Positions 59,027 to 64,000 of a stretch of DNA of 64,000 nucleotides are shown here, in pieces (the stretch's first letter is position 1; each line of letters begins with the position of its first letter). Made by a program: the position numbers and the translations under genes. This stretch comes from Lachnospiraceae bacterium (GTDB lineage Bacteria > Bacillota > Clostridia > Lachnospirales > Lachnospiraceae). The stretch spans positions 1-64,000 of the forward strand of contig JAFTPO010000057.1 of the NCBI GenBank assembly GCA_017463225.1, read 5' to 3'. A model generated the notes under the pieces. That model was not told where the DNA came from. It saw only the letters and a program-made list of their open reading frames with translations, and did not search any database.

Positions 59027-60151
59027 ATGAAAGACCTTAAAGACATGGAAATTGAATATTTTGAGGATTTTTCTGAGGAAAATAATACGGATACTCAGGA
59101 ATTACCATACAACAGAAGAAATGTGGATAACCTAAAAAGGCTTATAGGTGCATCATTTGTACTTATGTGCTGCATACCTGTGTTTTTCTGTCTTTATCTT
59201 ATGGTGAAGATGAACAGACTTGATGCAAGGGTGGAGAATTTAAAAGAGAACATAAGCGTTATGAATCAGGTAGAACAGGTGGCTGTTAAAACAGAGTCTA
59301 CAGAGGGGATAAGTAAGCAAGATAAGGAACTGTTGGATCAGAGTGCGGCGGAGGAGCTGGAGAAAACTCCGGGAGAGGCTACAAATGTGCTTATGGGAAG
59401 CAGTGAAAGTCAGGATGCTTCTGCAGAGGATATTACTATGTCTTCGAATATAAGTGATTCTGCTTCAACTGTGAATCAGCCAACTACCACTGAGAGTGAG
59501 TCCGTATCTGTTAAGAGTAAGTATAAGGTTTATCTCACCTTTGATGATGGACCAAGTATATATACTGATGAGATACTTGATGTTCTCAAAGCAAACGATG
59601 TAAAGGCAACCTTCTTTGTGGTGTATAATCCGGATAAGACCTTGTGGCCTATGTATCAGAGAATCGTGGACGAGGGTCACACTCTGGCTATGCATTCCTA
59701 CTCTCATGTATATGATGAGATATATTCCAGCGAAGAGGCGTTTAAGGATGATGTAAGTAGTATTCAAAGCTTCTTGTATGAGCAGACAGGGGTACAGGTA
59801 AAATATTACAGATTCCCAGGTGGAAGCTCCAATTCAGTGGGAGATGTTGACATTCAGGATTTAATGGGTTATTTATATGAGAGTGGTATTACGTATTATG
59901 ATTGGAATGCACTTTCTGAGGATGCTGTAGACCCAACGTTAACTCCTGAGGAACTTAATGACAATGTAATGGGCTACGTCAGAGCTAATAATGAGGACTC
60001 CATAGTGCTTCTTCACGACCTTGAGAATGCGCCTGGCACAGCGGAGGGATTACAACAGCTTATAGATACCTTACAGGAAGAGGGCTACCAGATATGCCCT
60101 ATCGACGATAATACCATACCAGTGCAGCATATTACCTACGAGGGAGAGTAG
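59027..60151 (+). CDS. Membrane-anchored polysaccharide (peptidoglycan) deacetylase
   Basis: 374-residue protein: cytoplasmic N-terminus (~40), one membrane helix (~45-68), coiled coil and Ser/Thr/Glu-rich linker (~69-160), and an extracytoplasmic NodB carbohydrate esterase 4 domain (~165-360). Active-site motifs: TFDDGPS with Asp173 and Asp174, His223-x3-His227 in HSYSH, RFPGGSSN and LLHD. Likely deacetylates GlcNAc in peptidoglycan, protecting against lysozyme. The ATG at 59027 is chosen over TTG 59006 because AAAGGA lies 6 nt upstream. folC follows in 9 nt. Confidence 0.9.
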   Translation: MKDLKDMEIEYFEDFSEENNTDTQELPYNRRNVDNLKRLIGASFVLMCCIPVFFCLYLMVKMNRLDARVENLKENISVMNQVEQVAVKTESTEGISKQDKELLDQSAAEELEKTPGEATNVLMGSSESQDASAEDITMSSNISDSASTVNQPTTTESESVSVKSKYKVYLTFDDGPSIYTDEILDVLKANDVKATFFVVYNPDKTLWPMYQRIVDEGHTLAMHSYSHVYDEIYSSEEAFKDDVSSIQSFLYEQTGVQVKYYRFPGGSSNSVGDVDIQDLMGYLYESGITYYDWNALSEDAVDPTLTPEELNDNVMGYVRANNEDSIVLLHDLENAPGTAEGLQQLIDTLQEEGYQICPIDDNTIPVQHITYEGE

Positions 60152-60160
60152 ATATTAGAT

Positions 60161-61435
60161 ATGGATTATCCGTCAGCTATTAGTTATATAGAAGAAAAGA
60201 ATAAGCTGGGCATTACGCCCGGCTTAGACAATATAAAGGAGCTTCTTAATCGTCTGGGGAATCCCCAGGATTCCTGCAAATGTCTTCACATTGGAGGAAC
60301 TAACGGTAAGGGCTCTATTTTTGCGTTTTTACAGGACATTCTTATGGAGGCAGGTATGAAGGTTGGAAGATATGTCTCTCCAACTATTATGACATATCTT
60401 GAGAGATTTCAGATTAACAAGATTGATATGCTGGAGGAAAGGTTTGCCTCATACATTTATAAGGTGGAAGAGTCAGTAAGTGCTATGATGGAGGAGGGCT
60501 TTTCCAGTCCCAGCGCATTTGAGATAGAGACAGCTGTGGCATTTATGTACTTTAAAGATGAAGATGTTGATGTGGCACTTATTGAGTGTGGTATGGGTGG
60601 TAAACTAGATGCTACTAATGTAATGACCAGACCATTGGCATCGGTGTTTGCATCTATAAGTATGGATCATATGACATTTTTAGGAGATACATTGGAAGAG
60701 ATTGCAGAGAATAAGTCTCATATTATTAAGGAGGGTTCTGTGTGCGTAGCTCATCCTCAAAGTGACAGGGTGTCAAAGGTATTAAAAAATAGATGTGAGC
60801 AGGTTGGCGCAAGCTATATAGAGGTTGATGAGGCGGATGTAGATGTTGTATCAGAGGCAGTAACAGGCAGTGTGTTTAAATATAAAAACAAGGAATATTC
60901 CATAAGTCTTCCGGGTACATTTCAGATAGGAAATGTGTGTACTGCCATAGAGATAGCTCATAAGGTATTTCAGCTTGAGGATGATATAATAGCTAGAGCA
61001 ATTAGGAGCACTAATTGGCTGGGAAGGTTTACAGTAGTAAATCATGAACCTCTTACTGTTATAGACGGAGCTCACAACGAGAAGGCGTGGAGTGTGCTTA
61101 ATTCAAGCATTAATAAGTATTTTACAAATAGACAAATTATCTATATAATAGGAGTGCTGAAGGATAAGGAATATGACAAAATGGTAGATATACTAAAGGA
61201 TACTATGTCATATGCCATAGCAATAACACCGAATACTCCGAGAGGCTTGGATAAGGATATATTATCCGACCTTCTTCTAGTGAATGGTGTTCCTGCTACC
61301 ACTGCAGAAAGCGCAAAAGAGGCTGTTTCTATGGCCTACGGGATGGCTGAGCCGGATGATGTTGTTATGATATGCGGTTCCCTTAGCTTTTTGGCAGAAT
61401 ACATTAATTACGATTACAGTAAGCATAAGGAATAG
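60161..61435 (+). CDS. folC: Folylpolyglutamate synthase/dihydrofolate synthase
   Basis: 424-residue Mur-ligase-related enzyme that attaches glutamate to dihydropteroate or folate. Motifs: ATP loop HIGGTNGKGS (~44-53), SPTIMTYLERFQIN, ECGMGGKLDATN, and the C-terminal VIDGAHNEKAWSVL. Normal length. First folate gene in the order folC-HD-folP-folBK, 9 nt after the deacetylase. Confidence 0.95.
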   Translation: MDYPSAISYIEEKNKLGITPGLDNIKELLNRLGNPQDSCKCLHIGGTNGKGSIFAFLQDILMEAGMKVGRYVSPTIMTYLERFQINKIDMLEERFASYIYKVEESVSAMMEEGFSSPSAFEIETAVAFMYFKDEDVDVALIECGMGGKLDATNVMTRPLASVFASISMDHMTFLGDTLEEIAENKSHIIKEGSVCVAHPQSDRVSKVLKNRCEQVGASYIEVDEADVDVVSEAVTGSVFKYKNKEYSISLPGTFQIGNVCTAIEIAHKVFQLEDDIIARAIRSTNWLGRFTVVNHEPLTVIDGAHNEKAWSVLNSSINKYFTNRQIIYIIGVLKDKEYDKMVDILKDTMSYAIAITPNTPRGLDKDILSDLLLVNGVPATTAESAKEAVSMAYGMAEPDDVVMICGSLSFLAEYINYDYSKHKE

Positions 61436-61451
61436 TGCTTTGGAGATTAGA

Positions 61452-61937
61452 ATGAAAAGAATTGACGATATACTTGAACATCCTGAGTTTAAGGAAAATA
61501 TAAAGCGAATTAATGAAGCAGAGATTGATAGAATATACTGTCTTCATGGTATAGAGCATCTGCTGGATGTGGCAAGAATTAGCTATATCATAAATATGGA
61601 GGAAAACCTGGGATATAACAAAGAGGTTATATATGCTATGGGTTTACTTCATGATATAGGAAGGAACTTAGAATATCAACAGGGCGTATCTCACCACCAA
61701 GCCGGGGGAGAGATAGCATTTGAAATCCTTAAGGATGTGGGGTTTTGTGAAGAAGAATGTAAGATGATATGTCAGGCAATTAAGAATCATAAGGAGCCTA
61801 TGGATGGAGAGGACAAAAAGTCTCTAAATTATCTTCTTTTTAAGGCAGATAAACTATCTCGTAACTGTTTTAATTGTAAGGCTTATGACAGCTGTTATTG
61901 GGAAGTATCAAAAAAGAATAAAGGTATTACAGTATAA
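61452..61937 (+). CDS. HD-domain phosphohydrolase in the folate cluster
   Basis: 161-residue HD-family metal phosphohydrolase: HxxxH-like HGIEHLLDVA, HD pair GLLHDIGR, His in SHHQAGGEIA, and KADKLSR supplying later ligands. The tail has several cysteines (NCFNCKAYDSC). ATG 61452 is chosen since GGAG lies 6 nt upstream (TTG 61440 is alternative). Located between folC and folP with 16- and 14-nt gaps, so it is likely a folate-pathway enzyme, for example removing phosphates from dihydroneopterin triphosphate. Function inferred from position. Confidence 0.85.
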   Translation: MKRIDDILEHPEFKENIKRINEAEIDRIYCLHGIEHLLDVARISYIINMEENLGYNKEVIYAMGLLHDIGRNLEYQQGVSHHQAGGEIAFEILKDVGFCEEECKMICQAIKNHKEPMDGEDKKSLNYLLFKADKLSRNCFNCKAYDSCYWEVSKKNKGITV

Positions 61938-61951
61938 GAGGAGAATGCGGT

Positions 61952-62776
61952 ATGATTATAGGTAAGAAGGAATTTCACGTTGGTAAGAGACCATATATAA
62001 TGGGAATCCTTAATGTCACACCGGATTCTTTTTCTGATGGTGGACAGTTTTACAGAGAGGGAGATATATCTGACGTGGATAAAGCACTTAGACATGTGCG
62101 GGATATGGTTAATGATGGAGCAGACATAATAGATGTGGGCGGAGAGTCCACCAGACCGGGACACACACAGATATCTGTGGCAGAGGAAATAGAAAGAACC
62201 TGCTTTATAATAGAAGCAATTAAGGAACATTTTAATGTACCGGTGTCCTTAGATACTTATAAGGCAAAGGTGGCTCAGGCAGGAATACTTGCCGGTGCAG
62301 ATATGATAAATGATATCTGGGGCTTAAAATATGACGAGGATATGGCGGCTGTAATTGCTAAGTCAGGGGTGGCCTGCTGCCTGATGCATAATAAAGATAA
62401 CACCAACTATTATGATCTAATGGATGATATAAAGGACGACCTAAATGAAAGTGTAAGAATTGCCTTGGCTGCAGGCATTCCTAGGGATAAGATAATGCTA
62501 GACCCAGGTATAGGCTTTGGCAAAACCTATGAGCAAAATGTAAAGGTTATGAAACACCTTAGCGAGCTTAAAGCCTTAGACTATCCAATCTTACTTGGAA
62601 CCTCTAGAAAATCCATGATAGGAAACCTTTTAGACCTGCCGGTAGAAGAAAGAGATGAAGGCACAATGGCTACTTCAGTATACGGATATATGCAGGGTTG
62701 CACCTTCTTTAGAGTGCACAACGTAAAGGCAAATTACCGCGCTTTAAAGACCGTATATGGAATAATGAAAGAGTAG
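61952..62776 (+). CDS. folP: Dihydropteroate synthase
   Basis: 274-residue TIM-barrel enzyme, target of sulfonamides, that joins the pterin diphosphate to p-aminobenzoate. Motifs: MGILNVTPDSFSDGG (~18-32, pyrophosphate loop), DVGGESTRPG, and the C-terminal GTSRKSMIG. Normal length. Downstream, ~200 nt of AT-rich sequence and a GC-rich structured leader separate it from folBK. Confidence 0.95.
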   Translation: MIIGKKEFHVGKRPYIMGILNVTPDSFSDGGQFYREGDISDVDKALRHVRDMVNDGADIIDVGGESTRPGHTQISVAEEIERTCFIIEAIKEHFNVPVSLDTYKAKVAQAGILAGADMINDIWGLKYDEDMAAVIAKSGVACCLMHNKDNTNYYDLMDDIKDDLNESVRIALAAGIPRDKIMLDPGIGFGKTYEQNVKVMKHLSELKALDYPILLGTSRKSMIGNLLDLPVEERDEGTMATSVYGYMQGCTFFRVHNVKANYRALKTVYGIMKE

Positions 62777-62932
62777 AGATGGTCGCAAAGTTGAAGGGAA
62801 AAATTGCAATAAAAATGCAATAAGAATTGCAAGAAGAATATGTAAAAATGATAGAATAATGTAGTGAAATATGTTAGAATAAAAACAGTATGTGAACGTG
62901 AAAATTTTATTGACAAATGCAAGTGATGGATG

Positions 62933-62963
62933 TTGATAAAGAGCATTCTGCAAAAAATATAAA
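62933..62963 (+). promoter_or_regulatory. Candidate promoter for the folBK leader
   Basis: TTGATA (62933-62938), 19-nt spacer, TATAAA (62958-62963). Initiation would fall near 62970, immediately before the structured element. TTGACA at 62910 is an alternative -35 without a good -10. Bases 62777-62930 are AT-rich with three ATTGCAA-like repeats and nothing else seen. Confidence 0.45.
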
Positions 62964-62976
62964 ACATAGTACAAAC

Positions 62977-63100
62977 CAGGGCTGGGCCAATAAATTATAT
63001 TCCGACCGCGCCAGGGTAAGGCGGAGCTGACCGTTTTAGTGTCAGCGAAGCCTTATCCCTAGGCAGGCCGGCCAGTATGTATGCCTGCCCAGCCCGTCGC
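62977..63100 (+). ncRNA. GC-rich structured leader of folBK (unidentified)
   Basis: About 64 of 100 bases in 63001-63100 are G or C, in sharp contrast with the AT-rich flank. Pairings: P1 GGGCTGGGC (62979-62987) with GCCCAGCCC (63087-63095); P2 AGGGTAAGGC (63013-63022) with GCCTTATCCCT (63050-63060), capped by GCTGAC/GTCAGC with a GGA/GAA internal loop; P3 GGCAGGC (63062-63068) with GCCTGCC (63083-63089), which competes with the inner part of P1. The element ends 2 nt before the ribosome site GAGG (63103-63106). I do not match it to a known riboswitch; a small mobile repeat is the alternative. Confidence 0.5.
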
Positions 63101-63112
63101 TTGAGGTATAAT

Positions 63113-63943
63113 ATGGACAAAATACTCATTAAGGACTTAGAAATATTTGCATACCATGGTGTCTTAGAGGAAGAGAAGCAAAAGGGCCAACCTTTTTTCG
63201 TCTCTGCAGAGCTATACCTTGACCTGCGTGAAGCAGGCATTAAGGATGACCTCTCTAAGACTGTTAATTATGCCACTGTATGCGAATTGATTAGGGATAT
63301 TATGACCAGAGAAAAATTCGACCTTATAGAGGCGGTAGCTGAGACAGTGGCTGGAGCAATACTTCTTAATTACGAGTTAATTAAGGAGGTACATCTTGTT
63401 ATTAGCAAGCCTAAGGCGCCTATTCCTATGAGCTTTGATACGGTATGCGTTGATATTGTCCGCAAGAAGCATATCGCATATCTGGGGCTTGGCTCTAATT
63501 TAGGGGACAAGGAGGGGTATCTTGACTTTGCCATAGATCAGCTTAATAAGGATGAATATATTAGAGTGAATAAGGTGTCAGAGTACATTGTCACAGAACC
63601 ATATGGTGATGTGGAGCAGGACGACTTTTTAAATGGGTGTGTGGAGATAGAGACGTTGTACACACCTATGGAGCTTCTCAGTGTTATAAATGATATCGAG
63701 CAAAGTGCCGGAAGAAAGCGGCTTATACACTGGGGACCTAGAACCCTAGACATTGATATTCTTTTATATGATAGAGACATAGTAATGGAGGAGAAGCTTA
63801 AGATTCCTCATGTAGAGATGACTAAGAGAGAATTTGTGCTTAAGCCTTTATTTGAGATAGCTCCATTTGCAGTGCATCCAGGGGTGGGAAAGACTGTTAT
63901 GGAACTGTATGAAACATTAATGGGAGAAGATATAAAACTATAG
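63113..63943 (+). CDS. folBK: Fused dihydroneopterin aldolase/HPPK (FolB-FolK)
   Basis: 276-residue bifunctional enzyme. FolB (1-~118) has DLEIFAYHGVLEEEK and the active-site LIEAVAE segment and makes 6-hydroxymethyl-dihydropterin. FolK (~122-276) has LGLGSNLGDKE, the magnesium motif GPRTLDIDILLYD and PHVEMTKREFVLKP, and adds pyrophosphate from ATP. The fusion is common in Firmicutes. The start at 63113 has GAGG at 63103-63106; the upstream ATG at 63077 lies within the structured leader and is rejected. Confidence 0.95.
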   Translation: MDKILIKDLEIFAYHGVLEEEKQKGQPFFVSAELYLDLREAGIKDDLSKTVNYATVCELIRDIMTREKFDLIEAVAETVAGAILLNYELIKEVHLVISKPKAPIPMSFDTVCVDIVRKKHIAYLGLGSNLGDKEGYLDFAIDQLNKDEYIRVNKVSEYIVTEPYGDVEQDDFLNGCVEIETLYTPMELLSVINDIEQSAGRKRLIHWGPRTLDIDILLYDRDIVMEEKLKIPHVEMTKREFVLKPLFEIAPFAVHPGVGKTVMELYETLMGEDIKL

Positions 63944-63960
63944 ATTTCGGAGGTGGTTAC

Positions 63961-64000
63961 ATGGCATACAAAATGTTCGCAGCTATTTACGTTGGCTCCA
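63961..64000 (+). CDS. Start of a gene cut by the window end (possibly Ppx/GppA-like)
   Basis: ATG at 63961 with a strong GGAGGTGG site 17 bp after folBK stop. Only 13 residues are visible (MAYKMFAAIYVGS); FAAIYVGS resembles the phosphate-loop start of exopolyphosphatase/GppA proteins (FAAIDIGS) but is too short to name. Confidence 0.55.
   Translation, partial: MAYKMFAAIYVGS

Noticed and set aside
63077..63112. ATG at 63077 as folBK start
   Set aside because: Lies in the GC-rich structured leader without a ribosome site; the FolB N-terminus begins at 63113 with GAGG upstream.

Overview
The window looks like a chromosomal segment of a low-GC, obligately anaerobic Gram-positive bacterium of the class Clostridia, most likely Lachnospiraceae. 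The signs are AGGAGG-type ribosome sites, many lipobox lipoproteins, a ChW-repeat surface protein, class III anaerobic ribonucleotide reductase, reverse rubrerythrin, rubredoxin-linked flavoprotein and stand-alone lipoprotein foldases. No phage, insertion sequence, CRISPR array or rRNA was seen. Genus and species cannot be fixed from the sequence alone.

Layout. 1-3.2 kb: 3' part of a large secreted ChW protein. 3.3-6.6 kb: metal and redox block (ZIP transporter behind a perfect Fur-type box, flavin reductase-rubredoxin, ArsB/CitM-like transporter, MntR/DtxR regulator). 6.7-13.7 kb: lipoprotein, one-domain GlmU, pth, mfd, PrsA-like foldase. 13.7-17.3 kb (minus strand): nrdD-nrdG-dut dNTP operon with NrdR-like boxes. 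17.4-21.6 kb: trigger-factor-like lipoprotein, tRNA-Leu(CAG), galE and an unusual hydrolase-methyltransferase fusion. 21.7-27.6 kb: NatA-like ATPase with an ABC-2 permease/CPBP protease fusion, GH25 muramidase, and a membrane GGDEF(degenerate)-EAL protein. 27.7-38.6 kb: two paralogous lipoproteins followed by an exporter with two lipoprotein adaptors, one 10-TM FtsX/MacB-type permease and two ATPases, one with an AbrB-like tail.

38.6-43.7 kb: FMN riboswitch and ribD-ribE-ribBA-ribH, with a HAD phosphatase that may fill the missing dephosphorylation step. 43.7-46.8 kb: degenerate LytS-type kinase, DUF1189-like membrane protein and a convergent CYTH gene. 46.9-49.7 kb: DJ-1/PfpI, murF and reverse rubrerythrin behind a strong promoter with a PerR/Fur-type operator. 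49.7-53.7 kb: accessory-looking stretch with a lipoprotein, a small unknown, an XRE regulator, an Rpn-family nuclease, a PilZ protein and a Lys/Ala-rich histone-H1-like protein. 53.7-56.7 kb (minus): proC, glycerophosphodiesterase and clpX. 56.8-60.2 kb: small membrane protein, Asp/Asn-rich lipoprotein, Cys-rich protein of unknown role, a cluster of DnaA boxes, and a polysaccharide deacetylase. 60.2-64 kb: folate genes folC-HD-folP-folBK, with a GC-rich, strongly structured leader just before folBK, then the start of a further gene.

The points most worth a second look are the structured leader before folBK (62.97-63.11 kb), the DnaA-box cluster at 58.78-58.85 kb, the two-adaptor/two-ATPase exporter with its AbrB-tailed ATPase, and the hydrolase-methyltransferase fusion at 19.9-21.6 kb. 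Gene starts were reassigned in several places where a clear ribosome binding site lies downstream of the longest reading frame's first codon. All family names come from reading motifs by eye; no database search was run.
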